DNA from: Magnetococcales bacterium
GTDB taxonomy: Bacteria; Pseudomonadota; Magnetococcia; Magnetococcales; Magnetaquicoccaceae
Direction: 5' to 3'
Assembly (NCBI GenBank): GCA_002753095.1
Contig: PDZU01000014.1
Span: forward strand, 1-53,116
Length of the DNA stretch: 53,116 bases
This document shows, in pieces, positions 25,759-35,111 of the stretch. The notes below the pieces were generated by a model, which saw only the letters and a program-made list of their open reading frames with translations, did no database searches and had not been told where the DNA came from. The number at the start of each line of letters is the position of its first letter. Within the stretch, counting starts at the first letter, position 1. Made by a program: the position numbers and the translations under genes.

Positions 25759-27138
25759 CTACATGGAACCGGTCAGGGAGAGCTGTATGGCATGGCTGTC
25801 GAAGCCGCCCCCGGACACGGTGCTGGTTTTTATTTTGTTGACCACCTCTGTGGCGAGGGTAAACTGATTGGACAAACGGTATTCCATGCCCACCCGGCCC
25901 GTCGTAAAGTCCTCTTGTTTTCCGGTTGTATAGGCGTTGTTGATCAACTCCCAGCCCAGCATCAGGCGCCAAGTACTGCTTAAGGTGTGATCCACCCCGG
26001 CCTGATAGGTGGTGGCGATGAAACTCTCATTGGAGTCCTCGCTATCCTGCGCGTTGCGCTTGCTGCTTAAGTTTACCTTGGTGCGGCTGAAGGGCTGCCA
26101 GACAATGCCTGCCTCCCAGGTGGCGTTGGTGTTGCTTTTGCCGGGGTCGTTGGCCAGGATCTTGTCGTTCAAGCCCACCTTGATCTGCGATTCGGTCTGT
26201 GCGGTTCCCTTCCAGGTCACCCCGGTCAAAATGCGGTTTTCCGTGCTGTCCATACGCGGTGAGTGGACGTAGGCGGTCTCCTTGCGCCCCATATCCAGCA
26301 ACAAGCTGGTTTTGGGGGAAACAGCCCACTTGAAGAGGAGGCCGTTGTCAAACCACTGCCGGTCCATGTTGGACTGCCCATTGTTCTGTGAGGTTCTGTC
26401 CGACTGTTCCAGCTTAAGTTCGCTGGTCAGGCGGCGCATTTTCAGGCGCAACGTCTCCTTGAAGCTGTTTTGCAGCCAAGTATTGGGACCGGTCGGGGTG
26501 CCGGCATTGAACTGGGTCGCCGCTTTGCCTGGGGTGCCCCGTTCATCGTTTTCCAGGGAGTGGGTATAGCCCAACTCCACATCCACCAGCCTGGAAGGGG
26601 AGAACTTGTTGTTGATGCTCAATTGCTGATCCACATTGTCCTCGCTCTGCACCTCCCTGTAGCGACGCACCGTGGCCGAATAGGAGAGATCCGCCTGATT
26701 CTGCGCCCACTTGTGCAACACCTTGACCACCGATTTCAACTGAGTCATCACATCCGCACGCAGATTGGTTGCCGTCTTGTAGATGTTGTCATCCCAACGA
26801 CTGGTCAGTGCAACCTCCGGCATAATGCGCACACCACCGACTGGAATACCCTTGGCAGCCGGGGCTGCTCCAGCCCGTCCCGGTTTGGGCAAGGCGAGGC
26901 TGTCTCCCTCTTCCTGAGGATAATTCCAGGTGGCGGTTTCCACGACCGGGCGCGGCTCCAGCAGGCTGGGCAAGGGCGGGGTCGTCTCCGCATTGCCCTC
27001 CTGTGTGGACGCAGCGCTCTTATCCTGAGCCGCTACCGTTGCCACATCAATCATCGGCAGGAGGATGACCCAAACCATCCAGACCATCGGTTTGGCCGGT
27101 TTCTGCTGCACGGAAAAGGAGTTGCCCGCTATTATCAT
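25759..27138 (-). CDS. Outer-membrane beta-barrel protein of EPS loci (BBP2-like)
   Basis: This 459-residue protein has an N-terminal hydrophobic segment (WMVWVILLPMIDVATVAAQ) as signal peptide and a Pro/Glu-rich linker. About 350 residues of alternating polar and apolar strands follow, with the typical start VRIMPEVALTSRWDDNIYKT. The C-terminus is strand-like and ends LSLTGSM rather than in a canonical Phe. BBP2-type barrels accompany Wza/Wzc genes in many EPS loci and are thought to be outer-membrane outlets for polymer. The start is uncertain, as no clear ribosome binding site is seen at 27138. Confidence 0.75.
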   Translation of the reverse strand: MIIAGNSFSVQQKPAKPMVWMVWVILLPMIDVATVAAQDKSAASTQEGNAETTPPLPSLLEPRPVVETATWNYPQEEGDSLALPKPGRAGAAPAAKGIPVGGVRIMPEVALTSRWDDNIYKTATNLRADVMTQLKSVVKVLHKWAQNQADLSYSATVRRYREVQSEDNVDQQLSINNKFSPSRLVDVELGYTHSLENDERGTPGKAATQFNAGTPTGPNTWLQNSFKETLRLKMRRLTSELKLEQSDRTSQNNGQSNMDRQWFDNGLLFKWAVSPKTSLLLDMGRKETAYVHSPRMDSTENRILTGVTWKGTAQTESQIKVGLNDKILANDPGKSNTNATWEAGIVWQPFSRTKVNLSSKRNAQDSEDSNESFIATTYQAGVDHTLSSTWRLMLGWELINNAYTTGKQEDFTTGRVGMEYRLSNQFTLATEVVNKIKTSTVSGGGFDSHAIQLSLTGSM

Positions 27139-27145
27139 GCAAAAT

Positions 27146-28186
27146 TCATACCGTTATCGGGTTGCGCATCACAAACCAACAATACGCCACAAAGAGGAGC
27201 AACAAACCGTAAAACAGGACAAAATCTGGCACGCCAGCCAGATGGCCCAAGGCGCCGGTTAGGGCAAAGAGCAGGGATCCGCCATTCAGTAACAAAAATA
27301 TCTGCCTTTTGTCAAATCCCCGTTGTTGCAGGCGGTGGTGCAGGTGACCCTTGTCGGACTGAAAGGGCGATTGGCGCTGCAGCAGGCGGCGCACGATGCT
27401 GCTGAAAAGCTCCATCAGCGGCATGGCCAAGAGCCACAGGGCGGTGACCGGGGCAAAGGGTGGTGCTGTTTTTTGGGAGAGGGAGACGGTAAAGAGAAAC
27501 AGGCAGAGTCCCAGCAGTTTGCTGCCGGCATCTCCCATGAAGGTCAGCGGGGTGCGTTCGGTGGTGAAGGGGGCGTTGACCAGCAAAAAGGGCAACAACA
27601 CGGCCAGAAGCAGCATGATCCAGGCGGCCCACTGCGCCTCCCCCGCCCAGAGCGTCAAGCCGAGCATGACCGACAGGGAGACGAAACTCTGTCCGGCGGC
27701 CAGACCGTCCAAGCCATCCGACATGTTCAGGGCGTTGAGGGTGCCGACAAAGCACAGCACCGTGAATGGGGTGGACCAGAGGCCCACGTTCAAAGGGCCG
27801 GTGCCGAGCAGATTGCCCAGTTCACGGACAGTGATCTCCCCCCCTTGGATCAACAGCATGGCGATCAACAGCTCGAAGAGCAGACGGATCCGGGTGGACA
27901 GGGTGCGGCAATCATCCCAGAAACCGAGCAGCACGACGGCGGTCAGTGCGCTGCCGAGGATGTCCAGCGCAAAGGGTGGCGGTGCCAGAAACACGCTTCC
28001 GGCCAGCAGACCGCCAAACATGGCCACACCGCCCACCATGGGTGTGGGCCGGGCGTGCGGTTTGCGGGAGGTGGGCTGGTCCAGCCAGCCGATCCGGCGT
28101 GCCAAAGGGATGCCCCCCGCCAAAAGGGCCAGTGTGACCAGTAGTCCGAGGCCGCTGCTCTGCCAGGGGAGGGCGTGGGGTGACAT
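27146..28186 (-). CDS. WecA/MraY-family undecaprenyl-phosphate sugar-1-phosphate transferase
   Basis: This 346-residue polytopic enzyme would start EPS repeat-unit synthesis by moving a HexNAc-1-phosphate from a UDP-sugar to undecaprenyl phosphate. Family motifs are complete: DQPTSRKPHARPTPMVGG, LLGFWDDCRT, NALNMSDGLDGLAAG, LTFMGDAGSK and the C-terminal HLHHRL. About eleven helices are predicted. ATG 28186 matches the family start. The frame stays open upstream to 28426, but that stretch lies antisense to no real domain and overlaps the preceding GT4 gene in another frame, so it is rejected. It follows the GT4 gene by 11 bases. Confidence 0.9.
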   Translation of the reverse strand: MSPHALPWQSSGLGLLVTLALLAGGIPLARRIGWLDQPTSRKPHARPTPMVGGVAMFGGLLAGSVFLAPPPFALDILGSALTAVVLLGFWDDCRTLSTRIRLLFELLIAMLLIQGGEITVRELGNLLGTGPLNVGLWSTPFTVLCFVGTLNALNMSDGLDGLAAGQSFVSLSVMLGLTLWAGEAQWAAWIMLLLAVLLPFLLVNAPFTTERTPLTFMGDAGSKLLGLCLFLFTVSLSQKTAPPFAPVTALWLLAMPLMELFSSIVRRLLQRQSPFQSDKGHLHHRLQQRGFDKRQIFLLLNGGSLLFALTGALGHLAGVPDFVLFYGLLLLFVAYCWFVMRNPITV

Positions 28187-28197
28187 GTTCAATGGGT

Positions 28198-29364
28198 TCA
28201 GTGCCGTGTGTGGGTCTGCAGGGCTTCCTGATACAGGGCGTGCAGCGCGGTGGCGATGGTATCCATGGTATAATCCCGTAGAGCCAGGGCGCGGGCCCGA
28301 TCTCCCATGGCGCGGCGTTGGGCTGGAGAGAGGCGGAGCAACCGGGTGATACCCTGCTGCACGCCAGCCGTGCCGACTGGGATTTCGATACCACCCTGGT
28401 GTTGCGACAGAGTCGGAAAATGGCATTGCTGCGTATAGACGGCTGGCAAACCGGCTGCCATGGCCTCCAGCAGGGCGGTACTCAAGCCCTCACTGTAGGA
28501 TGGTAGCACAAATGCACTGGCCATCGCAAATAAATCGGTCTTTTTTTGCCCAGTTACCTCACCTGGTAGGTGTACTTTATCGCCCAGTCCCTCCTGTGCG
28601 ATACGGGTTTCCAGGTGGTGGCGGTAGCCCCGGTAGTCTGGACCGGCCAACACCAGTTGCCAGCCCTGGGTTTGGTTGTGACGACAGAGGTTGCCCCAGG
28701 CGGTCAAAAGATCATCGAGCCCCTTTTCCTGCCAAAGCCGGCCCAGGTAGAGCAGCACCGCCTGGTTGTGCAACGCTGGCCAGTGGTCTATGCTCTGCAG
28801 CGGGGCGGGAGAGGGTAAGAAGGCGGAGTCGGGCAGCCCGTTGGCGATCACCCGGATGGGGGTGGTCACACCGGCCTGTTGGCAGGCGTGCTTCTCTTGT
28901 TCCGAGAGGGCGTGCAGAAAGGTGGTCTGTTGCAGCAGGCGGTCCAGCAGCAGCCAACGATAGAGACGTTTGTGCAGGGCCTGATAGCGCCATGTTTCCA
29001 TCAGCGAGCCGTGTGGCGTAATAATGCAGGGTTTATTTAAGGCCCGCGCGGTGCGGCAGGCCGCCCAGACCGGATGGTCCCACAGCATGTGGGCATGGAC
29101 CACATCGCAGTCGGGCAGAATCTGCCACAAAGCGTCGGCCAGTCCCCGACCACGAAACCAGCGTGCGGGCCAGACCGGGGGGAACAGGTGGCTTTCTGGA
29201 TATTCGGTCAGCAGGTGCGCCTGTTGGGTCTGGGGGGCCACCCCGATGATGACCACCTCCATGTGCTGCCGCAGGGCCTGATAATGGCGTTGCACAACGG
29301 TGGCCGGGCCACCATGGCTGCTGTGGAGCAGAGCCGAGACGATGGCCAGACGGAGCGGTTTCAT
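28198..29364 (-). CDS. GT4 glycosyltransferase
   Basis: This 388-residue GT-B enzyme has the N-terminal acceptor domain (RLAIVSALLHSSHGGP, DVVHAHMLWDHP, ITPHGSLMETW) and the C-terminal donor domain (LLYLGRLWQEKGLDDLL, then PSYSEGLSTALLEAMAAG). The last carries the E-x7-E retaining-enzyme signature. It would add a sugar to the growing lipid-linked EPS unit on the cytoplasmic side. Its ATG overlaps the stop of the upstream GT4 gene (ATGA), indicating translational coupling. Confidence 0.9.
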   Translation of the reverse strand: MKPLRLAIVSALLHSSHGGPATVVQRHYQALRQHMEVVIIGVAPQTQQAHLLTEYPESHLFPPVWPARWFRGRGLADALWQILPDCDVVHAHMLWDHPVWAACRTARALNKPCIITPHGSLMETWRYQALHKRLYRWLLLDRLLQQTTFLHALSEQEKHACQQAGVTTPIRVIANGLPDSAFLPSPAPLQSIDHWPALHNQAVLLYLGRLWQEKGLDDLLTAWGNLCRHNQTQGWQLVLAGPDYRGYRHHLETRIAQEGLGDKVHLPGEVTGQKKTDLFAMASAFVLPSYSEGLSTALLEAMAAGLPAVYTQQCHFPTLSQHQGGIEIPVGTAGVQQGITRLLRLSPAQRRAMGDRARALALRDYTMDTIATALHALYQEALQTHTRH

Positions 29365-30494
29365 GCTGTGGGAGGTTGCGGCAGGATCAGTTCGGCCAAT
29401 TGCTGCACACCGCGTTCCACCGGCCATTGGCAGGCGGTGTGCCATGCCCCCTCCTGCAGATGGCGCAGCAGTCGGGCATCCTTGGCCAGCGTTACAATCT
29501 GTTGGCTCAGTTGCTGTTCATCCCCCACAGGATGGATAAAGCCAGAGTATCCCTCTTTGACCCGGTCCACGGCGGCTGCACTGGCCTCTGATCCCAACAC
29601 CGCCAGACCGGCGGCCATGGCCTCCAGAATGACCACACCATAGGGTTCCCAACGGGCGGTATGGAGCAGCAGATCTGCCTGTTGCAGAACGGCGGGTAGC
29701 GCTTCAGGGGTTTTCCAGCCCAAAAAATGGACGCAATCGTGTACACCCAACTCGGCAACCTGTTGCTGCAGTTGTGCGCGCTCTTCTCCTTCGCCCACCA
29801 AGCAAAAGACAAGGTCGGGGTGCTGACGCTGTGCCCTGGCAAAGGCGCGCAGGGCGATATCCCATCCTTTGCGATAGATCAATTGACCCACACCCACGAT
29901 TACCCGCAATGGTGACAAGGTGGTCTGCTGCAGGCGGGCCGGTTTTTCGCCCAGGGCGATCCAGTAGGGAAAAACAATGCTTTTTTCTTCTGGACAGCCC
30001 AACTGGCGGATGGCCCGAACACCCGAATCGCCGGTTGCCAGGGAGCGGTGGGCGTGGCGAAAGATACCGCGCAGCAGGATGCGGCGCAGCAGGCGCAACC
30101 ACCAGGGTCGTTTGCCGGGCAGGCGCTCCTGCCACTGGATCGCCTGGGGCAGGGGGGTATCGGTCCAATACAAAAAGGGTCGTTTGGCCAGGGTCAGAGC
30201 CAGCAGAGCGGCCAGCAGGGTTGGCGTGTAGTAGGAGGCAATCATGAACCAGGCGTCTGTTTCTTCGTGCAGAACGCTGCGCAGTAAGCGCCAATCCAGG
30301 TTGGTTTCGCCAGCGGCGATTTGCCATTGGTAGGGGCGGGTGTTGTGCAGGGCGAAAGGATGGGTCGTGGTCGGCCCCATCATGACGATGACGCGCAGAT
30401 CAAAGCGTCCATCGCTGGCGATGGCCTGAAAAAGCGCATCATGATAGGGGGTGAATTCGGGGCAGAACCAGACCAGTCTTTGCCGTGGCGGCAT
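29361..30494 (-). CDS. GT4 glycosyltransferase
   Basis: This 377-residue GT-B enzyme has VIVGVGQLIYRKGWDIAL at the start of the donor domain, VGEGEERAQL, and HTARWEPYGVVILEAMAAG with the retaining E-x7-E pair. The acceptor half (YHDALFQAIASD, SYYTPTLLAAL) is divergent. It is coupled to the following GT4 gene by a 4-base overlap and lies one base after the methyltransferase stop, in the middle of the minus-strand EPS operon. Donor and acceptor sugars cannot be read from the sequence. Confidence 0.88.
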   Translation of the reverse strand: MPPRQRLVWFCPEFTPYHDALFQAIASDGRFDLRVIVMMGPTTTHPFALHNTRPYQWQIAAGETNLDWRLLRSVLHEETDAWFMIASYYTPTLLAALLALTLAKRPFLYWTDTPLPQAIQWQERLPGKRPWWLRLLRRILLRGIFRHAHRSLATGDSGVRAIRQLGCPEEKSIVFPYWIALGEKPARLQQTTLSPLRVIVGVGQLIYRKGWDIALRAFARAQRQHPDLVFCLVGEGEERAQLQQQVAELGVHDCVHFLGWKTPEALPAVLQQADLLLHTARWEPYGVVILEAMAAGLAVLGSEASAAAVDRVKEGYSGFIHPVGDEQQLSQQIVTLAKDARLLRHLQEGAWHTACQWPVERGVQQLAELILPQPPTA

Positions 30495-30495
30495 G

Positions 30496-31197
30496 TCAAC
30501 GCTCTCCCTTGATCGCTTCGATGATCAAGGTTGCCCCGTCTCCGATGCGTTCTGCCCGTTCGATGGTGTGGATGTCGGCAATGGCGCTTTCCAGTACTTG
30601 GCATGCGTTGGCATTGGCGAGGCCCGCTTCCTGAAAGAGGGCCAGCAGGGAGGTGCGATCATACCCCCATTTGTGCGAATTGAAGTCATACAGATGGTGA
30701 TAGAGGCGGCGTAGGGATTGAAAACGACCGCTTTGCGTGAGCGGGGGGCGAAAATGGAGACGGTGTAGCAGGGTGTCGGCGGCGCTGTGGCCGGGGGCTT
30801 GCGGCAGAATGTGGCCCTGCAGGTAGTCCTGAATTTGCACGGCCAGGTTGGGTACGGCCATGCGTACCACGCCACCGGGGCGGCAGCAGCGTGCGCACTC
30901 CCGGAGCAGGGCCAACGCCGCCGCCCGATCCAGATGTTCCAGCACATGCGAGGCATAGATGGCGCGAAACTGCTGATCGGCAAAGGGCAGTCTGCGGCGC
31001 AGATCCAGATGGTGGATGCTCTCTGGCCAGGGGTGGTCGGCATGAAAGCGGGGCAGCAAAGCACAGGCGATGGCCAGACGGCGCAGTCTGGGCCAACGGG
31101 CCAGCCAGACATGCCAGGAACCATCGCTGTTGAGCCAGCCTGCGGGCGCAAAGCCGCCGCAGCCCAGGTGCAGTTGTTCTGGCAGGGGGGTGCTCAT
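30496..31197 (-). CDS. SAM-dependent methyltransferase (type 11-like)
   Basis: This 233-residue class I methyltransferase begins with LHLGCGGFAPAGWLNSD (the SAM-binding glycine motif, as in many EPS-locus methyltransferases). FADQQFRAIYASHVLEHL and RPGGVVRMAVPNL follow. It probably methylates a sugar of the EPS unit, or an intermediate. Its start overlaps the upstream methyltransferase stop by 4 bases. Confidence 0.85.
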   Translation of the reverse strand: MSTPLPEQLHLGCGGFAPAGWLNSDGSWHVWLARWPRLRRLAIACALLPRFHADHPWPESIHHLDLRRRLPFADQQFRAIYASHVLEHLDRAAALALLRECARCCRPGGVVRMAVPNLAVQIQDYLQGHILPQAPGHSAADTLLHRLHFRPPLTQSGRFQSLRRLYHHLYDFNSHKWGYDRTSLLALFQEAGLANANACQVLESAIADIHTIERAERIGDGATLIIEAIKGER

Positions 31198-32063
31198 GTG
31201 GGACTCTTTCGTTGGCTGACTTTGCGGGCGATGCAGTAGATTTGCGGTGCCAGGGTGGGCAAGCGGTTGAGCAGGGCAAAGCCGACCCGGCGTTGCAATT
31301 CAAAGAGGGACCAGGGGCGGGGATAGCAAACCACGCTGCCGATTTGTTCCACGCGGAAACCCCACTGCGGTAACATGTGCTGCAAGGTTTGCGGTGCATA
31401 ATAGAAGACATGTTCCCAGGGATCCAGCGACAGGGGACGGGCCAGGAGGCGATACAGAAACCGTTTCCAGAACAGGGCGCCAGCGTTGGGAATCGACAGA
31501 AACAGCAGCCCTTCGTCGGCAAGGGCGGCATGGAGTTGCTGCATGACGGTGTGGGGATCGCGCAGGTGTTCCAGCACATCCCACAGGGTGATCATGGCGA
31601 AGGCGGGGGGATGGGTGCATTGCTGCAGATAGTCCTGGCAGTTGCTTGCCTGCCGGACCTGGGAAAATTTTTTTTGGGCATGGCTGGCCTGGGCTGCCGA
31701 CGCATCAAAGCCGTAGGGTTGCCAGCCCTGTGTGGCGGCAAAGTGCAAAAAGCCGCCGGTGCCACAGCCCACATCCAGCAGTGGGCGCGGTTCGTCTGGC
31801 CACAGGGGGTGGGTGATGGCCTGCCATTGTTGAAAGGCGGCCTGTTTATGGGCGGACTGGCACCAGAGATGGTCTGCATCCAGGGCGGAGGAGGGTAGGT
31901 TGACATAGTCTGGGGAGACTGCCTCGTACTGTTCCAGGGTTTGCACCGCCTGACAGCGCCGACAATGGACGATGGTATAGGGCAGGCCCTGGCGCTCTTC
32001 CTGGGCAAAAGGGTGCAGGGCATCTGCCTGACATAAGCGGCACGGTTGCATTGGCGTCTCCAT
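31194..32063 (-). CDS. Zn-ribbon class I SAM methyltransferase
   Basis: This 289-residue protein has an N-terminal zinc-ribbon-like pair (CRLC near residue 7, CRRC near residue 34) and then a class I methyltransferase domain: LLDVGCGTGGFLHFA, TLWDVLEHLRDP and LFLSIPNAGAL. This layout is typical of O- or C-methyltransferases acting on nucleotide or lipid-linked sugars. It is the first gene of the nine-gene minus-strand operon. ATG 32063 is taken; GTG 32078 and ATG 32051 are also in frame, and none has a strong ribosome binding site. Confidence 0.83.
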   Translation of the reverse strand: METPMQPCRLCQADALHPFAQEERQGLPYTIVHCRRCQAVQTLEQYEAVSPDYVNLPSSALDADHLWCQSAHKQAAFQQWQAITHPLWPDEPRPLLDVGCGTGGFLHFAATQGWQPYGFDASAAQASHAQKKFSQVRQASNCQDYLQQCTHPPAFAMITLWDVLEHLRDPHTVMQQLHAALADEGLLFLSIPNAGALFWKRFLYRLLARPLSLDPWEHVFYYAPQTLQHMLPQWGFRVEQIGSVVCYPRPWSLFELQRRVGFALLNRLPTLAPQIYCIARKVSQRKSPT

Positions 32064-32332
32064 GCCACATGCTACCACATCCCTGCTAAAAATGAAAGTT
32101 GCGGGTTATCAAGAAGCATGGCAATCGCATGTGCAAGTGACATGCACGTTCCTGGAGGGCGGTAGCCCGACATGCACCGTGTCGCATCGGAAACGTTACA
32201 GAAAAAATTCAAATGCGATTACCCTGGTTTCAAGAGCGGGGCAATCCCTTGACGCCAGGAGAAATCTGGTGCTACACCAGACCAATCAAAGGACACACCA
32301 AGAGACCAAATCCAGCCCGCATAATAAATACC
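32064..32332. promoter_or_regulatory. Divergent control region of the EPS operon and the adenylation operon
   Basis: This 269-base region separates genes that point away from each other and must hold both promoters. CTGGTG (32266-32271) and CACCAG (32275-32280) form a small perfect inverted repeat that could be an operator. TTGACG at 32249-32254 could be a -35 element but no good -10 follows at the right distance. I see no JUMPstart-like element. Confidence 0.35.
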
Positions 32333-33916
32333 ATGGACCACTACCCCTGGCTCAGCCCCCCCGACCACACGGCCCAGGCGCTGCGCATGGATCACCATCT
32401 CTGGCACTACGGCCAGTTGATGACCCACGCAGAACTCCTGTCACGCGCCATCGATTGGAGCATCGCCGGTCCGTTACGCCTCCTGGCCATCCTCGGCAAC
32501 CAGGATCCCTGGGTCTATCCGGCCATGCTGGCAGCACACCGTCTGGGGGGCGGGTTTCTACCCCTGCACCCCGCTTTCCCATCGGAACGCCTGCAACACA
32601 TGCTGCACCAATGCCAAACCCGCTTGCTGCTCGTCACCAGCGATGGACTGGCCACCCTGGACCAACTGCTGCCCAACTTGTCCGACTCCATGCTCTGTAT
32701 CATCACCGAAGATACAAAGGGGAATCGCCCTCTGCTGTTCCCACAACACCGTTTCCTCGACAGCACCGACCTGCAACAGCTTCCAGCACGCCCGGCACAC
32801 CCCGCACCCAATACCCAGGCTGCCTATGTGATGTTCACGTCGGGAAGTACTGGCCGTGCCAAAGGTGTCGCCGTCAGTTTTGCCAACCTGCATGCCTACG
32901 TCCGCTACTGGCAAACACACCACCCCATCGGCCCCGGCGATCGGGTGGCCCAACCCGCCGACATCACGTTTGATCTCTCCATCCATCCCATCTTTGTCTC
33001 CTGGGCCAGTGGTGCGCTGCTGTGCCCCATCCCACCCGCTACCCGCTTCGCCCCAGCCCGCTTTATTCTGGAGCAACAGTTGACAGTCTGGGTCTCCGTC
33101 CCCTCGGTCGCCATGATGATGGAACGGCTCAACATTCTGCGCCCAGCCCTCTTTCCAACCATTCGCCTCTCCCTCTTCTGCGGCGAACCCCTGCCGACGC
33201 GTACCGCCGAAGCGTGGCGCCAGTCCACACCCCAGGGGCGACTGCTCAATCTGTACGGTCCCACAGAGGCCACCGTGGCCATCTCCGCCTTTGAATGGCA
33301 GGCCGAATCCGCCCAACAGGAACCGCCAGGAAACGTCCCCATTGGCTGGACCTTCCCCGAACAACAGGCTGCCCTGCTGCAGGAGGATGGCTCTCTCCTC
33401 CTCAGCGCCGGAACAGGTGATCTCTGTCTGGCCGGTTCCCAGGTAACCGGCGGCTATCTTGCCGACCCCGACAAGAGTGCCGCCCACTATTTTTACCACC
33501 CCGACAGCGGCGCAACCCTCTGGTATCGCACCGGGGATTGGGTGCAACGCCGCGAGGATGGTTGCCTGCTCTTTCTCAACCGGGTCGATCAGCAAATCAA
33601 ACGGCATGGCTACCGCATCGAACTGCACGAAATCGAACATGTGCTCCGCGCACGGGTCGGACATGACTGGGTGGCCGTCATCCCCTGGCCGGGCGGCACA
33701 CAACCCGTGCGCGCCTTGGTCGCCTGCGTGGCCGCAGAAGAGAACAGCCCCACTGCCGACTGGTTGCAACACTGCCGTCAGCACCTGCCCAGTTACATGG
33801 TCCCCTCCCGCATCATGGTTGTGCCGCAACTGCCCCTGAACCATAACGGCAAAATCAACCGTGCCGCCTTGCAGCAACTTGTGCAAGCCACCCTCTTTCC
33901 CACCGAGGCAACATGA
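32333..33916 (+). CDS. Stand-alone amino-acid adenylation enzyme (DltA/NRPS A-domain type)
   Basis: This 527-residue ANL-family enzyme activates a carboxylic acid, most likely an amino acid, as an adenylate and loads it on a carrier thiol. Motifs are A3 MFTSGSTGRAKGV (about residue 167), A4 FDLSIHPIF with Asp (an amino-acid selector), A5 NLYGPTEAT (about 308), A7 YRTGDW, A8 KRHGYRIELHEIE and A10 PLNHNGKINRAAL with the catalytic lysine (about 506). There are no condensation or thioesterase domains. It ends in an ATGA overlap with a carrier-protein gene, which is the DltA-DltC arrangement. No DltB or DltD is seen. The start has no clear ribosome binding site. Role in amino-acyl decoration of the EPS is inferred. 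Confidence 0.85.
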   Translation: MDHYPWLSPPDHTAQALRMDHHLWHYGQLMTHAELLSRAIDWSIAGPLRLLAILGNQDPWVYPAMLAAHRLGGGFLPLHPAFPSERLQHMLHQCQTRLLLVTSDGLATLDQLLPNLSDSMLCIITEDTKGNRPLLFPQHRFLDSTDLQQLPARPAHPAPNTQAAYVMFTSGSTGRAKGVAVSFANLHAYVRYWQTHHPIGPGDRVAQPADITFDLSIHPIFVSWASGALLCPIPPATRFAPARFILEQQLTVWVSVPSVAMMMERLNILRPALFPTIRLSLFCGEPLPTRTAEAWRQSTPQGRLLNLYGPTEATVAISAFEWQAESAQQEPPGNVPIGWTFPEQQAALLQEDGSLLLSAGTGDLCLAGSQVTGGYLADPDKSAAHYFYHPDSGATLWYRTGDWVQRREDGCLLFLNRVDQQIKRHGYRIELHEIEHVLRARVGHDWVAVIPWPGGTQPVRALVACVAAEENSPTADWLQHCRQHLPSYMVPSRIMVVPQLPLNHNGKINRAALQQLVQATLFPTEAT

Positions 33917-34170
33917 CCACCCCACCCCTTGCCGAGACCATTCTCTCCTTTCTCAAAAAAATCAATCCGCACCAGCCCCTGCCCACGGCAGAGCAGAATC
34001 TTTTTGAACTGGCCTTGTTGAGCAGCAGCGATTTTATCACCCTGATCCAACTGCTGGAGGAAGAGAGCGGCATCCTGCTCGACTTTACCCAAATCGACCC
34101 GGCAGCCCTGGCCAGCATGCAGGGGTTGCTGGCCGCCTTTTCTGCCGCCGAAACAGGCTCAAAATTGTAA
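33913..34170 (+). CDS. Acyl/peptidyl carrier protein
   Basis: This 85-residue four-helix carrier protein is coupled to the adenylation enzyme by a 4-base overlap. The expected DSL phosphopantetheine motif reads SSS here (residues 37-39 in ALLSSSDFITLIQLL). Ser38 aligns with the attachment serine and is followed by the usual helix II pattern and EEESGI. It would carry the activated amino acid as a thioester. The 3' end overlaps the convergent PHP gene by 12 bases. Altered residues beside the serine make modification likely but not certain. Confidence 0.78.
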   Translation: MTTPPLAETILSFLKKINPHQPLPTAEQNLFELALLSSSDFITLIQLLEEESGILLDFTQIDPAALASMQGLLAAFSAAETGSKL

Positions 34171-34902
34171 TTTTTTCTGCAATTTTCGCAGGTTGTGTGC
34201 GGCCCAACCAATCTCCTCTGGATGGTGCACGTTGGAACCGGGCGAGATCCAGGCATCATACTGGCAACAGATCTCCAGATAGGGCAGCAAAGGAGAATGA
34301 TAGGCCGGGTTCAACTCGATGGCCGTACCGTGCCGGGTTGCCTCCTGCACCACCTGGGCAAACCGTTGCAACGGCAAGCGGGCACCCAACCGCTGACAGG
34401 TGCCACCCGGATGGGCGATGGCATCCACCAATGGATTGACAGCCAAAGCCATCAAACCGCGAAACTCCCGCTCCACCAACGCATCCGGCCCCAAGCCAGC
34501 CAAAGAACGTACCCCCGGATAGGCATGCACCGCCCCCAAGATAAACTCCACCTTGGCACGCATGGCCGCATCCAGCAACAAGCCCCCCTCATAATCGGTA
34601 ATCGGCACCTCCAACCCACACAGAATGGTGATTGCCCGCTCCCCGGAGCGCAACTGCTCAATCTCCTGCCAGTAGCGGCTGAACCACTCTCCTGCCTCCG
34701 TCAACTCCGTTTCCGTATGCTCGGTAAAAATCAATCGGGTGATCCCCTGCAACCGCGCCCGATGCAACAACTCCGACAACGGCGCAGAACCATCCGAATA
34801 GGTGGAATGAACATGATATTCCCACGCCGGGCAAGCGTTTTCCGCCATGCTGCGGGCTGGCACAAACAGCTGCTCTGGACGCGGTTTTATATACTCTGCC
34901 AT
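34159..34902 (-). CDS. PHP-domain phosphoesterase
   Basis: This 247-residue protein has the PHP metal motifs in order: YHVHSTYSDGS (HxH), FTEHTE, GLEVPI, GAVHAYP and AIAHPGG. A SPGSNVHHP segment comes near the end. The family includes histidinol phosphatase (HisK type) and protein or nucleotide phosphoesterases such as CpsB/YwqE. A CpsB-like role near an EPS kinase is attractive, but the sequence alone does not separate it from general PHP phosphatases. ATG 34902 is taken; a GTG four codons earlier is possible. It faces the carrier-protein gene. Confidence 0.78.
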   Translation of the reverse strand: MAEYIKPRPEQLFVPARSMAENACPAWEYHVHSTYSDGSAPLSELLHRARLQGITRLIFTEHTETELTEAGEWFSRYWQEIEQLRSGERAITILCGLEVPITDYEGGLLLDAAMRAKVEFILGAVHAYPGVRSLAGLGPDALVEREFRGLMALAVNPLVDAIAHPGGTCQRLGARLPLQRFAQVVQEATRHGTAIELNPAYHSPLLPYLEICCQYDAWISPGSNVHHPEEIGWAAHNLRKLQKKLQF

Positions 34903-35005
34903 GACAATACACACACACCGGCTAATGGAATGATTTTATAACAAATTATAACATGATATTGCGGCACAAGTAAAGCAGAACATCCTGACAGAACCGAAGA
35001 GAAAC

Positions 35006-35034
35006 TTGAAAAAAGCATTCATTTACGGTAAACT
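35006..35034 (+). promoter_or_regulatory. Candidate sigma-70 promoter for uppS
   Basis: TTGAAA (35006-35011) and TAAACT (35029-35034) are separated by exactly 17 bases, about 78 bases before ATG 35112, in an AT-rich intergenic stretch. A TGTAC-GTACA inverted repeat lies between the promoter and the gene (about 35056-35076). Confidence 0.42.
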
Positions 35035-35111
35035 GATCTTGCAGCGGATTCACGGATGTACAATTTTTGCCGTACATTTCCCTCAACACAGTTTAACCGA
35101 ATATTGCGGCA

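Noticed and set aside
32558-33925. Minus-strand 455-residue frame
   Set aside because: Antisense to the adenylation enzyme, which has all core motifs.
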